Numbered from the stretch's first letter, positions 17,833 through 25,786 are shown. The stretch: 64,000 bases of DNA from Holophagae bacterium (GCA_030429565.1 JAUIFE010000001.1:1240001-1304000); one strand, 5' to 3'. Program-made: numbers and translations. Notes: generated by a model from the letters alone, not told the origin.

Positions 17833-18699
17833 ATGAGTTCGAATGTTACCCCCGAGCCCCGCCGGGCGCCCGCCGCCCAGGTAAAAGCCAACCTAAACCC
17901 GTTCTTTTTGACCTTATCCCTTAGCAAAATCACCGCACAGCGGGTGATCGCGCGCAAACTGTTTTGGATCATGCTGATTTTGGGCCTTGCCCCAGCCATC
18001 GTCGCCGGTTTTTGGATGATCGTCGCCATTAAACCCGACATCAGCGTGGCGGTTCGTCCCTACGGTTTGTTCCGCATTCTTCTCGCCGAGTACTACCACC
18101 GCTTCTTTTTACCGGTGCTGGCGCTGGCGCTTGGACTCGGAGCCATTTCCGAGGAAATCGAATCGCGCAACATCACCTACACCTTGGTGCGGCCGATTCC
18201 ACGTATCGGCATCGCCGCCGGCCGCGTCTTGGGCCACCTTTTTGTCGGCTGGTTGATCATCGCTTTCGCCATTACCACCGTCTTCTTTGCCAACCTCATC
18301 TTCCAAGTCGATGAATTGTTCTCGAACCTGCACCACCTGCTCAACATCATCTTCGTAATGAGCTTTGGTTTCGCCGGTTACCTATGCGTCATCGCCATGG
18401 TCGGTACCTTTTGGAAGAAGGCCTCCGTCTTTATTTCCATCGCCTTTCTTATCAATGACGCCTTCATAGCAAGCTTTAGCCACCCGACCATGCAATACCT
18501 CAGCGTACGGTATCGCATGATGAACAGCTATTGGGATGCGCTGCCGCGGTTTAACCTCAGCATGCACGACATCACCAGCGGTGTCGCCTCGCTAAACGCG
18601 CTGGTGGTCTTGGTTCTGTTTGTATTGATTCCACTCACGGTGATCGCGGTTCGTCTGAGCCAGTTTGAAATTGTGCTGTCGGGCGGCACGCAAGAGTAA
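17833..18699 (+). CDS. ABC-2 type permease (second pair)
   Basis: A 288-residue membrane protein with about six transmembrane segments after a Pro/Ala-rich cytoplasmic N-terminus of 35 residues. GGGAG lies five bases before the ATG. The EEIESRNITYTLVRPI segment after helix 2 is the conserved cytoplasmic coupling region of ABC-2 permeases of the NosY/ABC-2 family. It is the last gene of the operon and is followed by a strong terminator 25 bases after the stop. Confidence 0.85.
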   Translation: MSSNVTPEPRRAPAAQVKANLNPFFLTLSLSKITAQRVIARKLFWIMLILGLAPAIVAGFWMIVAIKPDISVAVRPYGLFRILLAEYYHRFFLPVLALALGLGAISEEIESRNITYTLVRPIPRIGIAAGRVLGHLFVGWLIIAFAITTVFFANLIFQVDELFSNLHHLLNIIFVMSFGFAGYLCVIAMVGTFWKKASVFISIAFLINDAFIASFSHPTMQYLSVRYRMMNSYWDALPRFNLSMHDITSGVASLNALVVLVLFVLIPLTVIAVRLSQFEIVLSGGTQE

Positions 18700-18724
18700 A
18701 CCAAAAAGTAACCCTCAAAATAAG

Positions 18725-18763
18725 AAGCGCTTGGGCTGATTTCCTCAACCCAAGCGCTTTTTT
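18725..18763 (+). terminator. Strong rho-independent terminator, possibly bidirectional
   Basis: AAGCGCTTGGG (18725-18735) pairs perfectly with CCCAAGCGCTT (18749-18759), followed by T residues to 18763. It ends the ABC operon. On the opposite strand the stem is followed by CTTATTTTG, so it may also stop the minus-strand DUF697 gene that ends at 18898. Confidence 0.9.
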
Positions 18764-18897
18764 CATTTGACCCTGTTGGTCGGACATTTTTTATGCGGTA
18801 GGTGCTGCTTGATTACCCTTACAAAAGGTCGGCAAAAGAGTACGCCGCAACCGGATTCGGAAACTGTGGCGAGGGGAACCACACCACACGAAACGCC

Positions 18898-19401
18898 TTA
18901 GGCGCTCGCGTCGGCTGGTTGTTGACCGTTGCTACCGTCTTGGAATTCACGGTAGTACTGGATGAAGTATTCACGCATGCCGGTCACATCGAAATCGAGC
19001 ATGGTGCCGCCGGTTTCGAAGTGTTGAATGAAAACGCGGCCGATTGCGTAGGTAAAACCGGCGGAGAAACCGGGCAACGCAAAAAAGCCCAGCGTCGGCC
19101 CGATGAAGGGAATACTGCGCAGGATGGCGCCGGCGGTACCGACCGCCAAGGAGGGCGCACCCAAGCTGGCCACCAAACCCGCGATGATTGCCTTTCCGAC
19201 ATCACTGCGGAAAGAACGACCATACACTTCGGCCAGTTCGTGAACCATTTTGAGTTGTACCGCGGTCAAACCGACGAAATCGACAATGGGGATCGGGAAA
19301 AGACCGACACCCGCGGCCCACAGGACATTACGGCTGACGATGGACCGTGCTTTTTCCTCGTTAGGACTTGCATAGCTTACACTTTGTTGGGTCTCTGACA
19401 T
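18898..19401 (-). CDS. DUF697-family membrane protein (copy C)
   Basis: A 167-residue protein with the DUF697 pattern: an N-terminal helix, a hydrophobic hairpin starting LFPIPIVDFVGLTAVQLKM (about 34-52), an amphipathic stretch YGRSF, and two further hydrophobic helices (about 67-125). The end, HFETGGTMLDFD (near 127-138) and an amphipathic helix, is shared with the other two DUF697 proteins of the cluster. AGAGG precedes the ATG. DUF697 occurs in YcjF, encoded beside the YcjX GTPase and psp genes in many proteobacteria; no biochemical activity is established. It is the last gene of the minus-strand cluster 23172-18898. Confidence 0.85.
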   Translation of the reverse strand: MSETQQSVSYASPNEEKARSIVSRNVLWAAGVGLFPIPIVDFVGLTAVQLKMVHELAEVYGRSFRSDVGKAIIAGLVASLGAPSLAVGTAGAILRSIPFIGPTLGFFALPGFSAGFTYAIGRVFIQHFETGGTMLDFDVTGMREYFIQYYREFQDGSNGQQPADASA

Positions 19402-19642
19402 TTTTTGCCTCTGATTCTGGAGATATTGGGAAGGCCGGGGGCCTCCTGTTTACCGAACACGATTCGGAACCCCACCAAAAACCTCCGCATGCATGGCAAG
19501 TAAAGGTCGTTAGCGAGAAGGAGACAGCATTAGGAATGAATCGCGATAAGCCGATTATAACATGTTACCTTCGCCCAGATATCACAAAGCGGGAAGAATG
19601 TTCAACCCAAGATTGATACAAACCATAGATAATTCTCTAACA

Positions 19643-20143
19643 CTAAGGCTTGATGCCGGCGTAGGTTATCGGCCGCTCACCACCGGAGGCCGCGCCATAG
19701 GTTTTCTGAAAGAAGGCGCGCATTTCCGCCGGGTCGAAGTTAAGCACATTGCCACCCGCCTCGAAGTGCTGGACGAAGACCACGCCCAAGGCATAGGTGA
19801 CGGCGCTCGAGGAAATCGCGCCGGCAATGAATCCCGAGAAGTCGCCGACCACGGGAAAAAGCTTTAACACACTCGCCGTCAAACTATTTATCGGCGAGGT
19901 GACCAAGGCGCCGGTCAAGACCGCAACCACGGATTCGACACGCCCTTTGCGGAACGGCACGTCGTAAAGCTTGGCAAGGTCCGAAATCATCTTCAATTGG
20001 GCGGCGCCAACCAACACCAAGTCCAGAGCCGGCGTAGGCAACAGACCCAAGGCACTTGTCCCAAATGAGTATCGATTGACGATTTTGAGCGCCTTCTTTT
20101 GGCGTTCTTCTACATTAACTTCTTGTTTTTGACGATTGCTCAT
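19643..20143 (-). CDS. DUF697-family membrane protein (copy B)
   Basis: 166 residues with the same layout as copy C: charged N-terminus, LLPTPALDLVLVGAAQLKM hydrophobic hairpin (about 35-53), two more hydrophobic segments with a SINSLTASVLKLFPVVGDF-like region (about 84-102), and the shared ending HFEAGGNVLNFDPAEM. The start has GAGG six bases upstream in nearly the same leader sequence as copy C (GAGGCAAAAATG), which supports recent duplication of gene plus leader. It lies 76 bases downstream of the MACPF gene on the same strand. Confidence 0.85.
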   Translation of the reverse strand: MSNRQKQEVNVEERQKKALKIVNRYSFGTSALGLLPTPALDLVLVGAAQLKMISDLAKLYDVPFRKGRVESVVAVLTGALVTSPINSLTASVLKLFPVVGDFSGFIAGAISSSAVTYALGVVFVQHFEAGGNVLNFDPAEMRAFFQKTYGAASGGERPITYAGIKP

Positions 20144-20219
20144 TTTTGCCTCACTATCTATGCAAAAGTTACGATTTGCATCTTAAAAAACACTAAAAAA
20201 ACATTCCAAAAAGGGTTTT

Positions 20220-21770
20220 TTACTCTATTCGCCAATCCTCTACATAACTGCCGTGGAGGTATTTCGGATAGCCGGGATCCACGCGGTATTCCGTCATGTC
20301 GTAACGCACGTAGGCATTGCCACGGAAGAAGTAACATTTGTTACCATTCCAGGTATCAACGGCGTCGATTCGCTCAAACGGTAAACCGGCCCAGTAGGGC
20401 TGCAAAGGTCGCGGGTAACTCGCATCGACGCGGCCACGCGCCAGATCAAAACGGATGTATTGGCTGCCGGAGAACAAATAGGCGGTGCCGTCGCCCCAGT
20501 TGACGGCGGCGTCGACATGCTCGATGCCGAGGCCCGGCCAATACGGGTTACCGTATGGATCGTGGGCGGTAATCGCCTTGGGAAAACCTTCCTCAAAACA
20601 GTTTTTCTCTTTGTCGAAACTGTAGAATTCGCGACCTTTGAAGAAATAGATGCGATTGCGGCGGTGGGCCGGTCCGGGATCGTCTTCGTGCCAGGTAAAG
20701 GAAGCGTCGAAATGAAGGCGTTCCGGCATATCCGGCCACAAGTCGCTGTAATCACCCGATTCCACCACACGGTTCTTTTTAAAGTCGTAACGCGAATAAA
20801 GCGAACCACGTACGATGTAGAGGTCGCGATCTTTGAAGTACAGGGACGAAATTTCGTCGAAGGTGACCGCCTGATCGTAGGCTTTGGCAAGGGCGTCGGC
20901 TTTGTCTGGATCGGAAACCAGATTCCAAATACCGACCAATTCCATCTCGATCACCTTGGGGTTTTCTTTAACAGAACCAACCCAATCATTGAAGCCGTCT
21001 TCGCTCAGGGAACGCAAGGCACCCAACTTGAGCTTGTCGCCACCTTCGCCGATGACGACGACGTCGGAGTTGGATTTAAGGTTTTCGCGAATATCCTGCA
21101 AATGCTGTTGCTCTGACGCGCTGCCGGTGGTCGTTTTCAGGTTCAATCCCTGACGGATTTCGTTGGACGACATCTGCGAGGTTTCGCGCATGACCAAGGT
21201 AATCATGGCACGACCGCCGACCCAAACGCGCTTAACCACGTGCGAACCGTAACGATTGAAAAAGCGCTCGTATTGACGCTTGTGCTCGGGGCTAAACGGC
21301 GTGGGGATATCGATTTCAAACCCGCTGTCGTCAAAGGCATATAACTCGGGGATATAGAGCTCCCACAGCGGGATGAAGTTTTGGTTGACCGCGTAAGACA
21401 CCTTTTCATCCGTTTTCAATTGCTGAATCTGCGAGGCGTTCATGTCAACGGTAAACGAACCGGCGGTCGCCGCGACCGATGTGTCCACCTCAAGCTGCTT
21501 ACTCAGATGCTCGAAAGATTCGCTGATCTGGGTTTGGCCCAAGGCCGCATTGGCAGGCATCGGCGGCGAGGGGTTGACCTCAATGTTGGCGGGCACTTGG
21601 TAGGTGGACTGAGTATCGACGCATTGAAAAGGCACCATCGACTGCGCCAACTTCCAAATGTGCGACTTAAGCTCGTAGGGTTGGCCTGGCCACAAACACA
21701 ATCCGCGACCAATCATTTCAATCCCAGGGACCATCCGCTGTGAGGCGGGCGTTGTTACCGAATCAGACAT
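20220..21770 (-). CDS. MACPF/perforin-fold protein with four hemopexin repeats
   Basis: 516 residues; ATG 21770 with GAGGT upstream is preferred to the open upstream frame. Residues about 10-300 are a membrane attack complex/perforin domain: an early GRGLCLWPG entry motif and, near residue 174, RYGSHVVKRVWVGG, the family signature Y-G-(T/S)-H followed by hydrophobic strands and a Gly pair. Residues about 300-516 contain four hemopexin blades, each beginning with (F/I/V)DA or similar and containing Y-F-F-(K/R)-G-x-x-(F/Y) and an R-x-D turn. MACPF proteins oligomerise in membranes as rings, often forming pores; hemopexin propellers bind ligands and could direct the target. There is no signal peptide or transmembrane helix, so release would need lysis or a special export route. 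Neighbours are DUF697 membrane proteins on both sides and, divergently, pspA. Confidence 0.85.
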   Translation of the reverse strand: MSDSVTTPASQRMVPGIEMIGRGLCLWPGQPYELKSHIWKLAQSMVPFQCVDTQSTYQVPANIEVNPSPPMPANAALGQTQISESFEHLSKQLEVDTSVAATAGSFTVDMNASQIQQLKTDEKVSYAVNQNFIPLWELYIPELYAFDDSGFEIDIPTPFSPEHKRQYERFFNRYGSHVVKRVWVGGRAMITLVMRETSQMSSNEIRQGLNLKTTTGSASEQQHLQDIRENLKSNSDVVVIGEGGDKLKLGALRSLSEDGFNDWVGSVKENPKVIEMELVGIWNLVSDPDKADALAKAYDQAVTFDEISSLYFKDRDLYIVRGSLYSRYDFKKNRVVESGDYSDLWPDMPERLHFDASFTWHEDDPGPAHRRNRIYFFKGREFYSFDKEKNCFEEGFPKAITAHDPYGNPYWPGLGIEHVDAAVNWGDGTAYLFSGSQYIRFDLARGRVDASYPRPLQPYWAGLPFERIDAVDTWNGNKCYFFRGNAYVRYDMTEYRVDPGYPKYLHGSYVEDWRIE

Positions 21771-21906
21771 GCGAAACCTCGTTGTTGCTTGTAGGTGAAC
21801 TAGGCGTTGCTCCGTGCGCTTGTTGCTCTCGCCTCGGCCGACGGAACCGCCCGGATTGAGGGTCGCCAAACGCGAACCCCCACCTGTCGCTAGAATTCTA
21901 GGAAAC

Positions 21907-23172
21907 CTAAACCTGGGCACGCGCCACAATGGTGCGCGCCATGATGACAAATTTGAGCTTGGCTAACTTCTCGATGGTTTTGGTGCGGAAACATTCATCT
22001 AAGGCTTCCGCTCGTTTCTCACCGAGACCTTTAAGTGCGGTCACCGGCAAGTTCGCCACGTCACCACCAGGCGTCGCAGCGTAATCACTGTTAAGAAGAC
22101 GCGCGGCAAGCGACGTTTCGAGCGCGTCGTCACCGGCGGCTTGAGCGGCGGCCAGCACGGCTTCGGCCGCCTCCGTCCAGGTGAACCGCGCAAAAGCGGC
22201 AACCGTATTCACGGCAAAAACATCGCGCAGCAGCAGAGCGTCACCGTCGCTAACGCCGCGGATCGCATCCGTCGGCGCATCGCACAAAGCCTGGTAAGTA
22301 TGACTTTGATAACTTTTGACGACCAGCGTCTTAAGGGTCTCATCCAGGGCGGTGGCCGCTTCCCCCGCAGCATTATCGGTCGCGGTTTCTTTTTCAGACG
22401 GCCGCGTGGCATCGGCCGACCCTCTCTTGACGGTCTCTTTCGCGGAAACCGGCTCAGTCACGGCGACAACGGGGGCGGCCGTCGTCTCCGGCAGCGGCTC
22501 GGCTTCTGGCGGCGATTCAACCGCGGGGGCGACAGGCGCACGCGTCGGCGCGGCAGCCTTGGCTTTAGGGCGTTGCGGCCGCGAGGCTTTTTTCGGCTTG
22601 CTCGGCTTTTTAGGCGGTGCCTGGTCGGCTTGAGCGGCGGCCGCTTCTGTTTTTAGGGTCACTTCAGACGGCGCGCGCTCAGCAGACGCCGAGGCGGCGC
22701 CGGCAGGGTCATTGGTATTGGTCGGCGCATGCCGCATGGACGCGTGATAACGACGACCAAATTCCTCGTGCATTTTTTGAACATCAAAGTCGAGCAAAGT
22801 GCCGCCGCTCTCAAAATGCATGATGAACAGCGAACCAATGGCGTGAGTGACGGCATAGGCGACAGCCGGACTCACCAACAAAAACGCGCCCCAACCGGCC
22901 AAGGGCACCAATTTAAGTAGGCTCGCGGCCACACCGTAGGCCGCCCAAACCTGGAAGGCGGAAGCCAGAAGGCCGGCAACCAGGGATTTGGCCAGACTGG
23001 GATAAAAGGGGCGTTGGTAACGTGCCGCTAATTTTTCGATCATCAAAACCAGCAGCGCAGTGAGCGCCACGAAGTCGAGCAGCGGGCCGGCAAAAATCCC
23101 CACCCCAACCGAGGCTAAGGCAAATTTCCGTACCAAAGCCAGAGACTGCTTCTCGCGTTCTTCCGGGTCCAT
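21907..23172 (-). CDS. DUF697 membrane protein with disordered linker and HhH-like tail (copy A)
   Basis: 421 residues from ATG 23172 (GGAGG upstream); the open frame further upstream looks non-coding. Residues 1-165 are a DUF697 domain like copies B and C, with GPLLDFVALTALLVLM and the shared ending HFESGGTLLDFD. Residues about 170-315 are Ala/Pro/Lys/Glu-rich and probably disordered. The C-terminal 105 residues are helical and contain VTALKGLGEKRAEAL, a helix-hairpin-helix-like G-(L/V)-G-x-x-x-A turn, as in modules that bind DNA or other proteins. It is the first gene of the minus-strand cluster, 136 bases upstream of the MACPF gene. A membrane domain joined to an HhH tail is unusual. Confidence 0.8.
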   Translation of the reverse strand: MDPEEREKQSLALVRKFALASVGVGIFAGPLLDFVALTALLVLMIEKLAARYQRPFYPSLAKSLVAGLLASAFQVWAAYGVAASLLKLVPLAGWGAFLLVSPAVAYAVTHAIGSLFIMHFESGGTLLDFDVQKMHEEFGRRYHASMRHAPTNTNDPAGAASASAERAPSEVTLKTEAAAAQADQAPPKKPSKPKKASRPQRPKAKAAAPTRAPVAPAVESPPEAEPLPETTAAPVVAVTEPVSAKETVKRGSADATRPSEKETATDNAAGEAATALDETLKTLVVKSYQSHTYQALCDAPTDAIRGVSDGDALLLRDVFAVNTVAAFARFTWTEAAEAVLAAAQAAGDDALETSLAARLLNSDYAATPGGDVANLPVTALKGLGEKRAEALDECFRTKTIEKLAKLKFVIMARTIVARAQV

Positions 23173-23517
23173 TTCGAGCCTCCGCAAAGGCGCCTTTTTT
23201 GTCACACAAGGAATTTCTCGCTCATTATGGCATTCCCGCCAAAGGGATTCAAGCGAGGAATCGATCAGGAAGCGAGAGACAAAGAGCCCCTTGAGATTAT
23301 CTATAACCCCATATAAACCAAAGAGCTGGAACCCCAGCACCGGCACGACCGCCGGCCACATCTGGACGACGGCCACGGGCCAACAATCAAACTTCCGCCT
23401 TTTTCTGGCGAAAACCAACACCTACCACAAAGCATTCGCCACATCTCAACCCAACAGGCTCGCCCCCTCAAAGGCCAAAGCCAATAAATAAAACAACTTA
23501 GATACGCTTGGCATTTT
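23173..23517. other. Divergent intergenic region between DUF697 copy A and pspA
   Basis: No supported gene. The region must hold the minus-strand promoter of the DUF697/MACPF cluster and, at its right end (23518-23534), the sigma-54-like promoter of pspA. No clear activator site or -35/-10 pair was identified. Confidence 0.5.
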
Positions 23518-23534
23518 TGGTAAGCGACTTGCTT
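23518..23534 (+). promoter_or_regulatory. Sigma-54 (RpoN) type promoter of pspA
   Basis: The sequence TGGTAAGCGACTTGCTT has the invariant GG (23519-23520) and GC (23531-23532) ten bases apart and matches TGGCAC-N5-TTGCA at most positions. It lies 36 bases upstream of the pspA start codon, leaving room for a leader of about 24 bases with its GGAGG. In enterobacteria pspA is transcribed by sigma-54 with PspF. No PspF-like gene lies in the window. Confidence 0.6.
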
Positions 23535-23567
23535 GAGAGCACTGCGTGAATGTGCCGGGAGGGTTAC

Positions 23568-24251
23568 ATGGGTGTCTTTTCCAGAATCGGTGAAATCATC
23601 AACGCCAACATCAACGCCATGCTCGACAAGGCTGAGGATCCCAAAAAGATGGTGCGCCTCATGATTAACGAGATGGAAGATACGTTGACGCGGGTCAAGT
23701 CGTCGGCGGCCGAAGTAATTGCCGACCGCATTCGATTGACACGCGAGCGTGACGAGTTGCGTGCCCGTGCCGACGATTGGGAAAACAAAGCAACATTGGC
23801 GGTAACCAAAGGCCGCGACGATCTCGCCCGCGAAGCCCTCGAACAAAAGTTATCCTATGCCCGCCGCGCCGAGGAAGTCGATGTCAAGGTCGCCGAGCTG
23901 GAGGATGTGGTCCGGCGCTATCAACAGGATATCGAACGGCTTGAGTCACAGTTAAACAGCGCCTTCAGTCGTCAGCGCGAACTCCAGGCCAAAAACAAGC
24001 AAGCGCGCAATCGTAAAAAAGTGGCGTCGTACCTCAACACCCAGGACGCCTTTAACAAATTCGAGCAATTCAACCGTCGCTTGGATCGCCTGGAAGCGGA
24101 AACGGAAGTTCTCGGCTATGGGAAAGACGAGGAGCAGAACCTCGAGCAAAAGTTTGCCGAACTGGAACAATCGTCGCGCATTGAAGACGAGTTGCAAAAA
24201 CTCAAAAATCTAAAATTTAACCTCAATCAACCCAACACAAAAGAATCGTAA
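23568..24251 (+). CDS. pspA: Phage shock protein A (PspA/IM30 family)
   Basis: 227 residues, the usual length. ATG 23568 has GGAGG upstream and begins with the family's MGVFSRIGEIINANINAMLD amphipathic helix, which binds membranes. The following KAEDPKKMVRLMINEMED is the classic PspA signature. The remainder is a long coiled coil, the ESCRT-III-like core. PspA oligomerises on damaged inner membrane and limits proton leakage. It is divergent from the MACPF/DUF697 cluster and heads a small plus-strand unit with two short membrane proteins. Confidence 0.95.
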   Translation: MGVFSRIGEIINANINAMLDKAEDPKKMVRLMINEMEDTLTRVKSSAAEVIADRIRLTRERDELRARADDWENKATLAVTKGRDDLAREALEQKLSYARRAEEVDVKVAELEDVVRRYQQDIERLESQLNSAFSRQRELQAKNKQARNRKKVASYLNTQDAFNKFEQFNRRLDRLEAETEVLGYGKDEEQNLEQKFAELEQSSRIEDELQKLKNLKFNLNQPNTKES

Positions 24252-24313
24252 TCATCGCTCGTGACGGCGGAGCTCGTGCCGTCCCCATTCACAAACGTTG
24301 TTGGAGCCGGCTT

Positions 24314-24505
24314 ATGTTATTGCTATCGGCCGCCGCGGTACTTGTCGCCGTGCTGACGGCCCCACTCCTTATGTTCTTTTTAGCCTGGATGTCACTTAAC
24401 CCTTGGGTCATTCACCCAAGCCCCGAAATACCGGCGCAGGAGCAAGGCGCGAATCACACTGCTGAATCGACCACCACCCCCTTCTCCTCGCCGGGTCAAT
24501 CTTGA
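24314..24505 (+). CDS. Small membrane protein downstream of pspA (63 aa)
   Basis: No family is recognised. GGAG lies upstream of ATG 24314, 62 bases after pspA. Residues 1-30 are one long hydrophobic helix rich in Leu/Ala/Val, followed by a Pro/Ser/Thr/Glu-rich hydrophilic tail. Topology and position between pspA and a PspB-like gene suggest a membrane partner in the phage shock unit, by context only. Confidence 0.55.
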   Translation: MLLLSAAAVLVAVLTAPLLMFFLAWMSLNPWVIHPSPEIPAQEQGANHTAESTTTPFSSPGQS

Positions 24506-24506
24506 T

Positions 24507-24577
24507 CGGGTCACCTTGACCCGTCCACCCGACCTGAACCCTTGAACGCTTGGGTTCAGGTCGGGCTCAGCTAGCCC
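24507..24577. repeat. Cluster of three hairpins between the two small membrane genes
   Basis: CGGGTCA/TGACCCG with a three-base loop (24507-24523), then a perfect 14-bp stem CCCGACCTGAACCC/GGGTTCAGGTCGGG with a ten-base loop (24528-24565), then GGGCT/AGCCC (24563-24577), which shares bases with the previous stem, so the last two are mutually exclusive. No T tract follows. It may be an attenuator, an mRNA-stabilising element or a factor-dependent end. Confidence 0.7.
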
Positions 24578-24716
24578 GGCTGAATCACCACTTACGGGAT
24601 GCGGTTTTCTCTTTCGCCAATCAATCCTTGCCTTGTCACGCGGGCTTTCCTAAATTGGAGAAAGAGAAACCGCCACCTGTCACCCGCACACCCAAGCGCT
24701 ATGTTGAGGTACACCC

Positions 24717-24980
24717 ATGCATGAATTCCCGTTTATTCTATTGATCAGTGTCGCGGGGATGATCTTCCTTTATAAAACGACCAAACTGATATTAGAAACG
24801 AAGTACGGCCCCATCGAACGAGGCCAAGGCAAACGAGAATTGCCGAAAAAGCAACGTGGCAAAGATTCCAAAGCGTTTGACGGTGATCAGTTTGATCGAC
24901 TACAGCAGCGATCGGCACAACTCAATCAGCGCCTGCAAAATTTAGAGGAAATCCTCAAAGCCGAACGCAAGCAGCCTTAA
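24717..24980 (+). CDS. PspB-like small membrane/coiled-coil protein (87 aa)
   Basis: GAGGT precedes ATG 24717. Residues 3-21 form one transmembrane helix. After a basic linker (about 35-50, KRELPKKQRGK) comes a coiled coil ending RLQNLEEILKAE, very close in layout to the C-terminus of PspB (RIQALESILDAE in E. coli). PspB is an inner-membrane partner of PspC that controls PspA/PspF. The presence of pspA just upstream supports the call, but the protein is longer than PspB in the linker and no pspC is visible. Confidence 0.65.
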   Translation: MHEFPFILLISVAGMIFLYKTTKLILETKYGPIERGQGKRELPKKQRGKDSKAFDGDQFDRLQQRSAQLNQRLQNLEEILKAERKQP

Positions 24981-25020
24981 CAGCGGCCGTCACCGCACCC
25001 ATGAACGAGATAGGCGTCGC

Positions 25021-25455
25021 TTAAGCCCATTCCCGGTGCTGGCATTCGCCAATGTAGCCCAAGCCGGCGGGCGGGTTTTGCAGTAATTGCTGGTTGACGG
25101 CGGGGTACAGCCGTTTTTGGGCGACCTGATCCAAGGGCAGCCATTCAAAAGAAGCGGCGCTGGTTTCCTCGGGATTGAGCTTAGGCTCACCGGCGACGAT
25201 TTCGGCGCGAAAAACCACATGCAGGGTTTGCGGAATCTTGGGCTGATCCATCATGTCGGCCACGCAAAAGAGGTCGCCGAGCCGTATCTCGAGCTCAAGC
25301 TCTTCGCGAAACTCGCGCACCACGGAATCGGCTAAGGTTTCGCCTTCATGGAGACCACCACCGGGGATGGCGTAAACATCGCCTTTGGGATAGTGGTACA
25401 CCAGCACCAACAAACGATCATCGCGAATCACCATCGCTGCACCACGAACGCGCAT
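25021..25455 (-). CDS. Nudix hydrolase
   Basis: 144 residues, one Nudix domain. The Nudix box runs from Gly33 to Leu55: GGLHEGE, then RE-F-REE-LEL, matching G-x5-E-x7-R-E-U-x-E-E except that the late Gly is Glu54. It hydrolyses a nucleoside diphosphate linked to some group, using Mg ions bound by the REEL glutamates. Substrate not predictable. It converges with the PspB-like gene and appears to be monocistronic. Confidence 0.9.
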   Translation of the reverse strand: MRVRGAAMVIRDDRLLVLVYHYPKGDVYAIPGGGLHEGETLADSVVREFREELELEIRLGDLFCVADMMDQPKIPQTLHVVFRAEIVAGEPKLNPEETSAASFEWLPLDQVAQKRLYPAVNQQLLQNPPAGLGYIGECQHREWA

Positions 25456-25786
25456 AAGACCTCCGCAATCTCACCCGGACAAACGCCGACAATCCTGCAT
25501 CCTTTACCTGGATTGGGCCAATACTACAGGGTTTTTTAGAGCGGGACACCCATTTAATAAAGCACTCCCCGGAAAAGGTCTTTTTTGCAGCGCAAACCCT
25601 ACCAAAAACGATGCTTCAGAAAGGCGCGTTGGCGGCAAGGGAACCCGGGATCAAAGGAAACCGAGACGACCTCGGTGAGCGGGGACACCAAGGCCGAGCG
25701 ACGCGCCGGCGGCTCCAAGCGATCCAATCGGACCCGCGGCGGGGGCGACACTTAACCCTTACTAGGTTCAGGTTCGTAGGTTCGGA
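25456..25786. other. Intergenic region, nothing recognised
   Basis: About 330 bases between two minus-strand genes. No open frame with a ribosome site, no T-tailed hairpin and no repeat was found. It presumably holds the promoter of the Nudix gene. Confidence 0.5.

Noticed and set aside
21890..21901. CTAGAATTCTAG, a 12-bp palindrome just after the stop of DUF697 copy A
   Set aside because: Short and simple; likely chance, no second copy seen nearby.
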